A stretch of 64,000 nt of DNA. Source: JAXMBX01 sp046349635. GTDB taxonomy: Bacteria > Planctomycetota > Planctomycetia > Planctomycetales > Planctomycetaceae. Positions 30,547 to 39,499 of the stretch are shown piece by piece. Positions within the stretch are counted from its first letter, which is position 1; the number at the start of each line of letters is the position of its first letter. The DNA lies in NCBI GenBank assembly GCA_046349635.1, contig JAXMBX010000023.1:14486-78485 (forward strand), written 5' to 3'. The notes below the pieces were generated by a model, which saw only the letters and a program-made list of their open reading frames with translations, had not been told where the DNA came from and made no database searches. Both the position numbers and the translations under genes were made by a program.

Positions 30547-31806
30547 ATGAAAACGTTCACCTGCACCTTAGTAACACTCTTCCTCACCCTCACCCTCCCC
30601 CTCCCAGCCGCCGACCTCTCCCTCGACGTCAGGCAAATCACCTCCGGACCAAACCACCACTTCTTCGGCTACATCGGCCACGTCCAGAACATCCCCTGGA
30701 ACAAATCCGAGCGCTATATCCTCACCCTTCGCAGTACGTTCCAGGACCGCATGCCCGGCCCTAATGACCCCGCCGACATCCTTCTCCTCGACACTCACAA
30801 CAATTTTTCGTCTCGCGTCCTCGACCAGACCCGCGCCTGGAATCCTCAACAGGGAACCATGCTCTACTGGAATCCTGATGCCCAGGAAACCCAGTTCTTC
30901 TTCAACGATCGCGATCCCAAAACCCGAAAAATCTTCACCGTCCTCTTCGATATCGCCGCCAACAAGCGCGTCAAGGAATACCGCTATGACGACACCCCCG
31001 TCGCCAACGCCGGCGTCTCCCAGACCGGAGGCTCCTTCACCGCTATCAACTATGCCCGCATGGCCCTCCTCCGCCCTGTCACCGGCTATAAAGACGCCAC
31101 CGATTGGACCACGGGAATGGCTCACCCCGCAGACGACGGCATCTTCAAAATCGACATCCACACCGGCGCCAAGACTCTTCTCGTCTCCTTCGATCAACTC
31201 GCGAAGACCATCAAGCAGCTCTACCCCCCCCTCGACATCCCACCTCTCTTCATCAATCACACGCTCTGGAACCGCGAGGGAGACGGGATCTTCTTCTTCG
31301 CCCGCGCAGGCTGGGAAGACGGCCACAAAGGGACCCGCATCAATCAGCCCTTCCTCATCCATCCCAATGGTACACACCTCACCCCCACGCAATTCCTCGG
31401 CGGACACCCCGAATGGGACTTCGGCCGCCGCATGATCGGCCGCGCCGGCAAACGCCAGGTCCTGTTCGACACCGACCGCCAGCTCGTCATCGGCCAACTC
31501 GGCACGCAAGAAATCTTCCCCGATCCCGAAGGAGACGTCTCCCTCTCTCCCGATGGCAAATGGTTCGTCAATGGCTTCCGCGTCAGCAAAGAGAAACAGA
31601 ACTACTACGCCATCTATCGCCGCACCGACGGCGCCCACATCCGCTCTCAAGGTTTCAACATCGGCCAATGGGGCTCCGGCGATCTTCGCCTCGACCCTGC
31701 CCCCACCTGGAGCCGCAGCAATACCCAACTCCTTGTCCCCGGCCTTGCCGAAAACCACACCCGCCAACTCTTCCTCATCACCATTCACACAAAACCAGAA
31801 CACTGA
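30547..31806 (+). CDS. Secreted protein, beta-propeller-like, unknown function
   Basis: 419 residues with a signal peptide (1-20, ending LPAADL). The mature protein shows repeating segments of the TolB/oligogalacturonide-lyase propeller type: YILTLRSTFQDRMPGP, then ILLLDTHNNFSSRVLDQTRA, GTMLYWNPD, ETQFFFNDRDPKT, GDVSLSPDGKWFVNGF and WSRSNTQLLVPG. It resembles planctomycete periplasmic proteins annotated as hypothetical. No catalytic set can be assigned. Start ATG at 30547 gives the clean signal peptide; the open frame upstream is within repeats. Confidence 0.7.
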   Translation: MKTFTCTLVTLFLTLTLPLPAADLSLDVRQITSGPNHHFFGYIGHVQNIPWNKSERYILTLRSTFQDRMPGPNDPADILLLDTHNNFSSRVLDQTRAWNPQQGTMLYWNPDAQETQFFFNDRDPKTRKIFTVLFDIAANKRVKEYRYDDTPVANAGVSQTGGSFTAINYARMALLRPVTGYKDATDWTTGMAHPADDGIFKIDIHTGAKTLLVSFDQLAKTIKQLYPPLDIPPLFINHTLWNREGDGIFFFARAGWEDGHKGTRINQPFLIHPNGTHLTPTQFLGGHPEWDFGRRMIGRAGKRQVLFDTDRQLVIGQLGTQEIFPDPEGDVSLSPDGKWFVNGFRVSKEKQNYYAIYRRTDGAHIRSQGFNIGQWGSGDLRLDPAPTWSRSNTQLLVPGLAENHTRQLFLITIHTKPEH

Positions 31807-31812
31807 TTCTTG

Positions 31813-31838
31813 TAGGTCAGGCTGTGCCTGACGTCCTC
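31813..31838. repeat. Short hairpin repeat (GTCAGGC-TGT-GCCTGAC type)
   Basis: TGTAGGTCAGGCTGTGCCTGAC is a perfect hairpin. A related copy, GTAGGGCAGGTGTGCCTGAGG, sits at about 10226-10246. Confidence 0.6.
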
Positions 31839-31901
31839 GACGCACAAGCAAAATTCAGCAAGTGTCCTCCCAACAGGCGCACGAGCGACACCGTCTCAAA
31901 G

Positions 31902-31972
31902 CCCTTCGCCCCTTGTGGGAGAAGGTGGCCGCGCAGCGGACGGATGAGGGGTCGGGTGTAAACGTCTCTAGG
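31902..31972. repeat. Intergenic repeat family C, short form
   Basis: CCCTTCGCCCC/GTGGGAGAAGG, GGCCGCGCAGCGGACGGATG, AGGGGTCGG and ACGTCTCTA. With the copies on either side it accounts for most of the 306-bp gap 31807-32112. Confidence 0.8.
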
Positions 31973-32056
31973 CATTGTCTTACACAAAACAATAAAACGG
32001 CCCCGGGAAAACCCCGAAGGCCGTTCCGACCCACACCTGCGACTGTCTTCTTCTTG

Positions 32057-32100
32057 GGGTGGCATGCCTACATCGCCGCGAAGCGGCAGGGTAGGCATGG
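32057..32100. repeat. Intergenic repeat family B hairpin
   Basis: GGTGGCATGCCTACATCGCCGC ... GCGGCAGGGTAGGCATGG; both arms carry the matched change from CCCAC to CCTAC, so the pairing is conserved. Confidence 0.85.
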
Positions 32101-32112
32101 ATCCATGAGGCA

Positions 32113-32661
32113 CTACCGCGGCTTGTGCGGATTCGTGATTGCCGCGTGATGCCGTTCGGCGATTCGCTGATAAGCATCCTTCGACGCATACTTGGCATCT
32201 TCCCAAGTCATCAGAGGCTCGATTTCATTGGTATTGTAGTACTCTTCCCAACGCCGCCGTGCTTCCGCTTCACGTTCATCCCACGAACGCCCTTCACCCT
32301 CCTGGAATTCCATCTCCCAACCGGACTGATACGCCGGTTCATAGTCTTCAAACGTGTAATCGTCACGGTAATACGGCCGCTCCTCGAAATTCTCCCGCCA
32401 GTAGGCCGACTCAACCGTCGGATCGACACTTTCGGCGACCGCTTTCCCGGCATACGCCCCGGCCACGCCACCGGCGACCACTCCAACCGCCGCTCCGACC
32501 GGGCCACCCACCGCCCCTGCCGCTGCCCCAGCCGCCGCTCCACCTAACACCGCCCCCACCCCCGTCCCCACGGGGTGCGATCCCGGTTCTCCCGTGATCG
32601 GGTCTTCATTCCGGGCACGGCGGATGTTCTCATTTTCCGAAGGACCGTTTTTTCTGGTCAT
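32113..32661 (-). CDS. Glycine-zipper-containing protein
   Basis: 182 residues. Residues about 28-75 are a long Gly/Ala glycine-zipper stretch (VGAVLGGAAAGAAAGAVGG and onward), typical of segments that insert into membranes. The C-terminal half is charged and aromatic-rich (YYRDDYTFEDYEPAYQSG, then DEREAEARRRWEEYY). No N-terminal signal is evident. The ATG at 32661 has a strong GGAGG ribosome site about eight bases upstream. Similar short proteins occur as stress-responsive or yhcN-like proteins in other bacteria, but the role here is unknown. Confidence 0.8.
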   Translation of the reverse strand: MTRKNGPSENENIRRARNEDPITGEPGSHPVGTGVGAVLGGAAAGAAAGAVGGPVGAAVGVVAGGVAGAYAGKAVAESVDPTVESAYWRENFEERPYYRDDYTFEDYEPAYQSGWEMEFQEGEGRSWDEREAEARRRWEEYYNTNEIEPLMTWEDAKYASKDAYQRIAERHHAAITNPHKPR

Positions 32662-32946
32662 GATTTTTTCCTCCAACAACAAAGGTGACGAATACCGCTG
32701 GCTGCCCAAGTCGCAGCCCTGACTTTTTAGTAAGGCACATTTCATGCCCATCCCCAAACCTCCGCTTGCCACCCTTTTTTCGGATAAAAAACCGCTCTCC
32801 CCCCGACGATCTTGATCGCTCCCGACCCGCCCCGTATCCACACCCTCCAAATTCCTTCTTTCGACTCCGAACCTCATCCCCCTTCCCCTGTCCTCCTCGT
32901 AGTTTCAATCCCCAACAGAGTCCCGTTCAGAATCAGGAGGTGTCCC

Positions 32947-33182
32947 ATGCACAATTCCCAGGAAAACTTCGAGAACAATACCGGCTTTCGCGATCTCCCC
33001 TTTTTTTCGAGCCGATGAGCAAACGTCGCAAAGGATTCCCCTCCGAGACGCACGTCGGGCGGGGCATCCGCATCGTCCATGGCGACAAACAGCTCGAAGA
33101 GAAATTGGGCCGCAACGATCTCTGCCCCTGTGGCAGCGGACGCCTTTTCAAGAAATGCTGCCTCCGGAAAGGCTCCTTTTGA
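32947..33182 (+). CDS. Small SEC-C motif protein, probable frameshift at a T7 tract
   Basis: The C-terminal part is MSKRRKGFPSETHVGRG...RNDLCPCGSGRLFKKCC, the SEC-C zinc-binding motif found on SecA and chaperone-linked proteins. A frame opening at ATG 32947 with a strong AGGAGG site reads MHNSQENFENNTGFRDLPFF and stops at 33018; the SEC-C frame starts at ATG 33015, overlapping that stop. Between them is CCCC-T7. Adding one T joins both into one 78-residue protein. Alternatives are a short coupled leader peptide, or a programmed slip. Zinc binding is inferred from the motif. Confidence 0.7.
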
Positions 33183-33537
33183 CGGGGCCAATCGCCATCA
33201 CTTTTTTCCGTGAGGAGTGACGTTAACTCCTCTTCTCGACCGAGCCCATTTCGCCGGTGGAGGAGAGGAGTCTTTTATTTCTACCCGCTCCTTTTCCTGC
33301 TCACCCCCCCCGCCGCACCAACCGACAACACCCCCGCGAAAACTGATCACACTTTCCTTCTCACCTGCGTCCTCCCCAGTCTGAATTCGAGATGAAGACC
33401 CTGCGAAAACAGCCTCTTTTTCAGCCAAATCTGCACATCGTTTTTGCGCTAACGATTTTGGCACACCCCTTGCCTTTTCATTCCCCCGTGAGTCAACAAC
33501 GACTCGAAACCAAAAGTCAGAAAGGAAGGGTTCGATC
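33183..33537. other. Long leader/regulatory region before the Gly/Asn-rich gene
   Basis: 355 bp with no supported gene. It holds the sigma-54 promoter at 33458-33473. The upstream 250 bp could carry activator sites, but I see no clear inverted repeat. Confidence 0.5.
33458..33473 (+). promoter_or_regulatory. Sigma-54 (-24/-12) promoter
   Basis: TTGGCACACCCCTTGC matches the RpoN consensus TGGCAC-N5-TTGC exactly, with GG and GC ten bases apart. Transcription should begin about 12 bp further on, giving a leader of roughly 50 bp before the ATG at 33538. It is intergenic and correctly oriented. Confidence 0.82.
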
Positions 33538-33843
33538 ATGAAAAAGTTCTTGCTGCTCGGTGCGGTTCTGGTCGGTGTCATGGGTCTCGGTTCAATGCAG
33601 GCGCAAGCCGCTGGCTACGGCTACTCCGGCTTCGGTTCCTATGGGAACTTCGGCAATATGAATTTCGGCAACTACGGCAACGTCTACAACAACCGCAACG
33701 TCGGCTGTGCCCCCGTCGTTCCCATGCGGCCGGTTGTCCCCGTTCGACATGTTCACAACAACCGCTTCAATACCGGCTTCGGCCTCAACTGGGGCAACGG
33801 TTACTTCAACTCCTGGAACCGTCCCAACACCTTCTGCCGTTAA
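33538..33843 (+). CDS. Small secreted Gly/Asn/Tyr-rich protein, sigma-54 controlled
   Basis: 101 residues. Signal peptide 1-24 (KKFLLLGAVLVGVMGLGS, cleavage after AQA), then a low-complexity mature chain: YGYSGFGSYGNFGNMNFGN with repeated G-N/Y-G units, a central CAPVVPMRPVVPV stretch and a second Asn/Gly/Trp-rich part ending FCR. Two cysteines could form a disulfide. AGAAAGGAAGGG ribosome site just upstream, an exact sigma-54 promoter 65-80 bp upstream and an intrinsic terminator downstream, so it is a single-gene unit. No named family; it could be a surface or matrix component. Confidence 0.82.
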   Translation: MKKFLLLGAVLVGVMGLGSMQAQAAGYGYSGFGSYGNFGNMNFGNYGNVYNNRNVGCAPVVPMRPVVPVRHVHNNRFNTGFGLNWGNGYFNSWNRPNTFCR

Positions 33844-33909
33844 TCACCACAACTCAGACTGACCCTCTTCGCATCGTCAGTCTGTAAACACCGCCTCCGC
33901 CAAAAACTC

Positions 33910-33943
33910 AACCCCGGCCTGAACTCTCAGACCGGGGTTTTTG
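33910..33943 (+). terminator. Intrinsic terminator after the Gly/Asn-rich gene
   Basis: AACCCCGG and CCGGGGTT arms around a 14-base loop, followed by a T run ending near 33943. Confidence 0.85.
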
Positions 33944-33985
33944 TTCAAAGACCTTCTCCCCCCCGAGGGAGAAGGTGGCCGTCAT

Positions 33986-35260
33986 CAATACTGTTCGGCT
34001 CAAGATTTGCCGGGTGGGTCGGGGGAGCCGGCGTTGGGGTAGAGTTTGAGGAGATGCCGTTCCACTTCCTCCAGCGTCGCCCAACCGCTCAGATACAGGC
34101 ACAGCATCTCATAGGTCCGCTTATTCGGCTTCGATCCCGCCCACAGCCCAATTAACAGCGCCGCAATGATTCCGAAGTAGACCTGCGGCGTCACTCCTCC
34201 TGGCTGGTGGCTGAACAGGTGACGGCAACCCAGAACGCACTTCAGCCAGCGGAAGAACAATTCAATCTGCCAGCGATGACGGTACGCCGTGGCAATCAAC
34301 TCCGCCGACAGATCCAGGGCATTTGTCGCCAAGACCCACACCTGCTCCGGTTCCGCACCCTGCACTTTCACGATCCGCAGTGGACGCTCCAAAAGCGAGT
34401 TGTGTTTCTCCGTCCCCAGACGCCTGAGCGTCACGTCCCGGACGATCCCCAGCGACTGCTCCGTCCGCGACAAGACTCGCTCCTGCAGCACCTCGAACAC
34501 CGAGTTCTCCTGCAGGCGAATGACAAACCGGACTCCCGGCGTCGAATTCCCGGAACAGGCTGTAGTCCGCATAGCCGTGTCCGTTACGTAAACCCTCCGG
34601 GTTCGACGAGTTTACGCAATTCGTCCGTTCCGAACCGTTCCCCTCGGTGAGCGTGACCCCCACAGGCACTCCGGAGAGAACCGAAGGCGACGTGCATCAT
34701 GGCGGCCCGGTGCGTGGCGTCCTGCCAGACCGCCCACGCCATGCGCAATGCCTTGAGCAGGCTGCCGTCGACGGCAATCAGCCCTGCCAAGGCCGCTTCC
34801 TTGGCCGACGGGAGTCCCGCTCCCCTTTCGCTGTGACCCGGCTGCGAGTTCCGCGATAATCGGTTCCAAGGCTCGGGGATCGAAGACCCGTGCCGCTTCG
34901 CTCAGGGATCCCAGCGATGTCGGCTTCACGCCGCACAAGCGTTGCACTTTTTCGAGAGTGGCAAATTGTTGCAAGCCCCGCAGGCTGGCGACCGTCGGAT
35001 GAAGTAAGAGAGCAGGAACAGGGTGGCGTATTGGTCAAAGAACAACTGCCGGTTATCGGCCCGGTCTCGAGCCGTCCCGACGTCATGCAGGCGTTCGAGG
35101 AGCTCGTCGATCAACTGAAAATACTTGAAGCCCTGCAACTTGCGGGGGTCGAGCGGTTCGGAGGTCTTCTTCTTCCGCCACGGCCATTCCTCCCGGCTGG
35201 AGATTGGCCGTGGTATAACATGAACTCTTCCTGGCGCAAAAAACGTGCCGAACAGAATTG
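33986..35260 (-). mobile_element. IS4-type insertion sequence with terminal inverted repeats and target duplication
   Basis: About 1275 bp. The left end CAATACTGTTCGGCTC and the reverse complement of the right end CAATTCTGTTCGGCAC agree at 14 of 16 positions. The flanks GGCCGTCAT at 33977-33985 and 35261-35269 are identical, a 9-bp target duplication (10 bp if the next C is counted), in the range for IS4-family elements. One transposase gene lies inside on the minus strand. Confidence 0.9.
34000..35187 (-). pseudogene. IS4-family transposase, several frameshifts
   Basis: Read on the minus strand in successive frames: ATG at 35187 (GGGAGGA upstream), KLQGFKYFQLIDELLERL, QQFATLEKVQRLCGVKP, IAVDGSLLKAL (first catalytic Asp region), ATHRAAMMHVAF, NGHGYADYSLFREFDA (second Asp region), then an intact 190-residue C-terminal frame with YRHRWQIELFFRWLKCVLG, the YREK-like region with the catalytic Glu. 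Four or five one-base shifts break the gene as written. Because the inverted repeats and target duplication are nearly intact, the insertion looks recent, so read errors are as likely as decay. Confidence 0.85.
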
Positions 35261-35318
35261 GGCCGTCATCCGGATGAGGGGCCGTCCAAACGTCTCTGAT
35301 CTGTGTTCGACCGTCATT

Positions 35319-35881
35319 TCAACAGTTCTCGTCGGAAGGGCTCAACCTTACCACCTTACAGCACCCCTTTTGCTTTTTCTCTTCCTTCTTCGGTTCAGGC
35401 TGCGGCCGGATCACCACCCGCTGATACTCATCCTGAAACACCATCAATTCCTTCCCCGCATACACAATCTCCTTCGTGGTGGTCGTCATCGGCCCCTCCA
35501 CCGGAAACACCCGCGTAAATCGGTAACGGTCCCCCGCGTCCGTCGTCCCCAGGTATTCCCAATCCACCTTCGACGTCCGCCCCACCGGCCCGCATTGCAG
35601 CCCCATCTTCACTTTTGACGTTCGACGAGATCGGCTGCACCGGTTGCCCGTTGCTCGACTTGCACCCGCTCTCCCCTTCTTTCCCAAGAAGCACCCCACC
35701 TCCACCCACCATACTTCGGCGGCAATTCCTTCTTCGCCCTCATTCCCCCCCACAACCACCGCCGGCTTTCCACTCGGCCCCACCGCAGGCACATTGCCCC
35801 CAGCCCCCGTCACACCCCACGAGCGTAAGTACCAAAATCAGACCGCACCAGAACTTGCTCGCTTCTTCTTCCCCCAGCCAT
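35319..35881 (-). CDS. Lipoprotein of unknown function, frameshifted
   Basis: From ATG 35881, removing one G from a G5 tract (complement of 35871-35875) gives MAGEEEASKFWCGLILVLTL followed by VGC, a lipobox. After another shift near 35815 the frame continues NVPAVGPSGKPAVVVGG, and near 35600 NGQPVQPISSNVK leads into KMGLQCGPVGRTSKVDWEYL, YRFTRVFPVEGPMTTTTKEI and VVIRPQPEPKKEEKKQKGCC, stopping at 35319. The pattern of a secreted small planctomycete lipoprotein is convincing; the exact chain is not. Its start overlaps the end of corA. Confidence 0.55.
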
Positions 35882-36962
35882 CCCTTACGCCGGAAGAACA
35901 ACAGCATCCACACCGTCACCCCGATCATCACCCTCACGTCGCGACATAGCCGTACTTCCACTTCAATTCCGGCATGTTCCACGGCGAACTCGTGTCGAAA
36001 TTCATCCCGTACACACCCACGATAAACGTCAACGGCAGGAACACCGTCGAAATCACCGTCAGCACCCGCATGATCTCATTCGTCCGGTTGCTCATGCTCG
36101 ACAGATACAGATCCATCAGGTCGCTCCCCACTTCCCGATACGTCTCCAGCAGGTCGATGATCCGCATCACGTGGTCCTGGCAATCCCGCAGATACACCCG
36201 CGTCTCATCCTGAATCCCCGGCAGCGGGTCCCGCACCAGCACGTTGATCGCCTCCCGCTGCGGCCACACCATCCGCCGCAGGAACAGCAGCTCCCGCTTG
36301 ATCTCGTGAATCACCGGCATCTGCGCCGGGTTCGGCGTATTGATGATCTGCTGTTCCAGTTCATCCAGCTTCTCGCCATACACCTCCAGCACCGGGAAGT
36401 AATGGTCGATCACCGCGTCAATCAGCGAATACGTCAGGTAATCCGGCCCCCGCCCCCGCACAATCCCCACGTTCTTTCGCAGCCGCTCCCGCACCGGCTC
36501 GAAACAATCCGGCCCGGGAAATTCCTGGAACGTCACCACGAACTTCTTCCCCAGGAATAATCCGAGCTGTTCCGCCTCGATCATCTCCTTGTAGTCCACC
36601 ATCTGCGTGACGATGAACTGATGATCGCCATAGGTCTCCACCTTCGACCGCTGGTGCAGGTTGATCACGTCCTCCATCGCCAGGGGATGCAGGCCGAACA
36701 GGCTCCCGATCTCCTGCAGGACCTTCGCGTCCCCCAGCCCGTCGACGTTCACCCACGTGACGGCGTAGGTTCGCAGGCATTCCTGGATAAACGCGAGATC
36801 CGTCCCCTTCCGCTCGACGAACGCGTTCTCCCCATACGCGACAACGCAGATTTCCGGCAGCGGAGAGGCGGGATCCACCTTCAGCAGCCCCGGCATTGCT
36901 CCCGGCGGACTACGGCGGAGCGGGCGATGCCTCCGCGTCCGGCGATGATTCTTCCTGCTCAT
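35838..36962 (-). CDS. corA: CorA-type magnesium/cobalt transporter, frameshifted in the last membrane span
   Basis: Pentameric divalent-cation channel of the inner membrane. N-terminal basic tail, then TWVNVDGLGDAKVLQEIGSL, HPLAMEDVINLHQRSKVE and the first span VISTVFLPLTFIVGVYGMNF with the diagnostic GMN. The literal frame stops at 35934 after KYGYVAT. The next frame continues VMIGVTVWMLLFFRRKGWL, the normal second span, so an indel lies near 35945. With one G fewer at 35871-35875 it ends KKKRASSGAV at 35838. ATG 36962 has AGGAGG upstream. Confidence 0.88.
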
Positions 36963-36994
36963 GATCCTCCTGATCCCCACAGGTATTTATTTTT

Positions 36995-37032
36995 GGGTGG
37001 CATACCCACTTCGCGAAGCAGGGTGGGCATGT
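36995..37032. repeat. Intergenic repeat family B hairpin
   Basis: GGTGGCATACCCACTTCGCGAA then GCAGGGTGGGCATGT, directly upstream of corA. Confidence 0.85.
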
Positions 37033-37142
37033 GCGCGTTGGGCTCTCGTTCTTATCTCAACCCTCATTCCTGAATGTGCCTCTCTCTTCCCCCTGCTCTA
37101 CTTTCCACTGCTCTACTGTTCTACTCTCTAGACGCGAAGCGG

Positions 37143-39170
37143 CTACGCGTCCTGGGCCAACTCCTCGACATCATCCTCCCCTTCCGTTTCGGGAGGAGCT
37201 TCCGTCATCCCCAACTGCCGCATCTTGCGATACAGATTCGACCGATGCAATCCCAGCATTCGCGCCGCCTCGCTCATGTTCTGCCGCACCCGCTTGATCG
37301 CCCGCCGAATGTACTGCCGCTGGAATTCCGACGTCGCCTCGTTCAGCGGCGCATTGTCCACCGCGCCCGGCGTCGGCTCCCGATCCGGCGCCAGGATGAA
37401 TGCGAGATCCTCCCCTTCCACCCGATCTCCCGTGGTCAGAAACGCCACCCTTTCCATCAGGTTTCTCAATTCGCGGATATTCCCCGGCCAGCCATGCGCC
37501 TGCAATCTCCGCCGCGCTTCCGGCGACAACGTCAGCGTCTTCCGCCGCGCCTGCTGACAGAACTTCGCCAGGAAGAACTCCGCCAGCAGCAGGATATCCT
37601 CCGGCCGGTCCCGCAACGCCGGCAGTTCCAGCGTCACCACACTCAACCGGTAATACAGATCCTCACGGAACTTCTTGGCGCGCACCTGCTCCGACAGCTT
37701 CGCATTCGTCGCCGCCACAATCCGCACATTGATCGGAATATTCTGCGAACCACCGACCCGCGTGATCACCTTCTGTTCCAGCACCCGCAGCATTTCGCCT
37801 GCCCCCGAGTGACATATCGCCGATCTCATCCAGGAACAGCGTCCCCCTTGCGCCAGTTCGAATTTCCCCTGCCGTGCCTCGTGGGCATCCGTAAACGCCC
37901 CCTTCTCATGCCCGAACAGTTCGCTCTCCAGCAGCGTCTCCGTCAGCGCGGCACAGTTCACCGCGATAAACGGATGCTCCCGCCGCGTCCCCCGATAATG
38001 CAGCGACTGCGCGATCACTTCTTTTCCCGTCCCGCTCTCGCCGAGAATCAGCACCGGCAGGTCCGTCGCCGCCAGCCGATCGATCGTTCCACGGAGCGCC
38101 ACCACCGCCGGACTTTCGCCGACGATCTCCACTCCCTGCGTTACCTGTTCCGTCAACTGCCGATGACGTCGCACCAGTTCTTCCCGCTCGAACGTCCGTT
38201 GCAGCGCAATCGCCGCCTGCATTCCCAGTTCCTGCAGGCTCTCTTCATCCTCCGCGGTGAAATTTCCATCCAGCTTGTTCAGCACTTCAAACGCGCCGAT
38301 CCGCTGCCCCGTCCCTTCGATCAACGGCACGCACAGCAGGTTGTGCGTCTGGTAACCGCTCTTCTGATCCACCCCCCGGTGAAACTTCGGGTCCTGGTAC
38401 GCATTGTCCACCCGCGCCGCGCGCCCGGTTTGAATCACTTCCCCCACAATCCCGGTATTGTCCGGCAGCCGCAGCGAATTCCCCTTCACCCCGAGCGCAG
38501 GGACCGCGACCACTTCGTGCCGTTCCGGTTCCCACATGAAAATGCTCGCCCGGTCCGCCTTCAACATCCGGGTCGCTTCCTTGGCAATCAGTTCCAGCAA
38601 CGGCTCGGATTCTTTCTCCGTCCCGAACCGCGACGATATCTGCAGCGTTGATCGCAGCCGCCCGATCCGCGCCGTGTTCTGATCTAAGGTGCGGCGGAGA
38701 CGAATCGCCCACCCCAACGCCCGCCCGATCGCACACGCCGCCGGCAACTGTTCCGCCGTCAGCATCCGCCCCTGCAGCAGCCACACTTCCCCATCTCCGA
38801 GCGGGACGACGATCCACCCCAGCGACCCTTCCCCCGCCTGAAATCCGCACAGATCCCGGTCCAATGCCTCTTCCAGCCAGCGTAACGGCAACTCGGCCGC
38901 CCCCCGTTTGCCGAACTCCGCCGTCACTTTCCACTCCGGGGATTTCGTCAGCAGCCCCGTCCACTGCAGCGAAAATTCGTTGGCAATTTCCAGCAACTGC
39001 CGGCGGACCAGTTCCTGCAGATCCCGGGAGTTCGTCGCCGCCGCCAGCACGCTCTCCGCCAGCCGGATCAAACCCCCGTTTTCCTCCCCTCGGGCCAGCC
39101 AGGGAACCTCGTCCCATTTCATCCACAGCGGATTCGAAGCAGCAGTCTGACCGGAGCGAGGCGTCGTCAT
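37143..39170 (-). CDS. Sigma-54-dependent activator with GAF domain (NtrC family), compensated frameshift
   Basis: About 675 residues. A divergent sensory N-terminus is followed by a GAF domain (DRASIFMWEPERHEVVAVPA; TGIVGEVIQTGRAARVDNAY), an AAA+ domain with Walker A LILGESGTGKEVIA and the loop EKGAFTDA (consensus GAFTGA), and a Fis-type helix-turn-helix C-terminus (MSEAARMLGLHRSNLYRKMR). The Walker B region reads GGRCSWMRSAICHSGAGE as written; the shifted frame gives TLFLDEIGDMSLG, so two or three missing bases between 37800 and 37860 hide the real DE motif. Start ATG 39170 or 39182 is uncertain. Confidence 0.88.
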   Translation of the reverse strand: MTTPRSGQTAASNPLWMKWDEVPWLARGEENGGLIRLAESVLAAATNSRDLQELVRRQLLEIANEFSLQWTGLLTKSPEWKVTAEFGKRGAAELPLRWLEEALDRDLCGFQAGEGSLGWIVVPLGDGEVWLLQGRMLTAEQLPAACAIGRALGWAIRLRRTLDQNTARIGRLRSTLQISSRFGTEKESEPLLELIAKEATRMLKADRASIFMWEPERHEVVAVPALGVKGNSLRLPDNTGIVGEVIQTGRAARVDNAYQDPKFHRGVDQKSGYQTHNLLCVPLIEGTGQRIGAFEVLNKLDGNFTAEDEESLQELGMQAAIALQRTFEREELVRRHRQLTEQVTQGVEIVGESPAVVALRGTIDRLAATDLPVLILGESGTGKEVIAQSLHYRGTRREHPFIAVNCAALTETLLESELFGHEKGAFTDAHEARQGKFELAQGGRCSWMRSAICHSGAGEMLRVLEQKVITRVGGSQNIPINVRIVAATNAKLSEQVRAKKFREDLYYRLSVVTLELPALRDRPEDILLLAEFFLAKFCQQARRKTLTLSPEARRRLQAHGWPGNIRELRNLMERVAFLTTGDRVEGEDLAFILAPDREPTPGAVDNAPLNEATSEFQRQYIRRAIKRVRQNMSEAARMLGLHRSNLYRKMRQLGMTEAPPETEGEDDVEELAQDA

Positions 39171-39329
39171 GGGCGAAATCATATTGAGTCTGGTAAGTGG
39201 CGCCTCAACCACTCCGTCAGTGTGAGGCTGTATTCGGGATGATAACAGGCTGCCTACGGATGGCAACTCTCCAGCACCAACCCTGTCGTGCGGGAAAGAC
39301 ACTCCGCAGCGTCCATTTCTCGCGATTGC

Positions 39330-39359
39330 TTGACGCTCTGCGCAGAGTCCCCCTACACT
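39330..39359 (+). promoter_or_regulatory. Candidate sigma-70 promoter for thiS-thiG
   Basis: TTGACG and TACACT separated by 18 bp, in the divergent gap upstream of thiS. No THI-box (TPP riboswitch) motif is visible between here and the ATG at 39500. Confidence 0.4.
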
Positions 39360-39499
39360 AACAGGTGACGTTACGCCGTTTCCCTGGCCTCAGCATGACG
39401 CAGGCAACGTGATGCAAATTTGATTCCATCCGCGCCGGCCTTCAACGTTTTCAATCCTTACATTTTCACACTCTGACATTTTTTCACACCGAGCGACCG

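Larger units (their letters stand above)
33951..35299. repeat. Family C repeat split by an insertion sequence
   Basis: The left part (33951-33985) has ACCTTCTCCCCC and GGGAGAAGGTGGCC; the right part (35270-35299) has CGGATGAGGGG, CCGTCC and ACGTCTCTGA. Joined, they recreate the repeat seen at 30325-30394 and 31902-31972. Confidence 0.85.

Noticed and set aside
39360..39499. TPP riboswitch upstream of thiS-thiG
   Set aside because: I searched for the CTGAGA and ACCTGATCTGGATAAT-type core and found neither.
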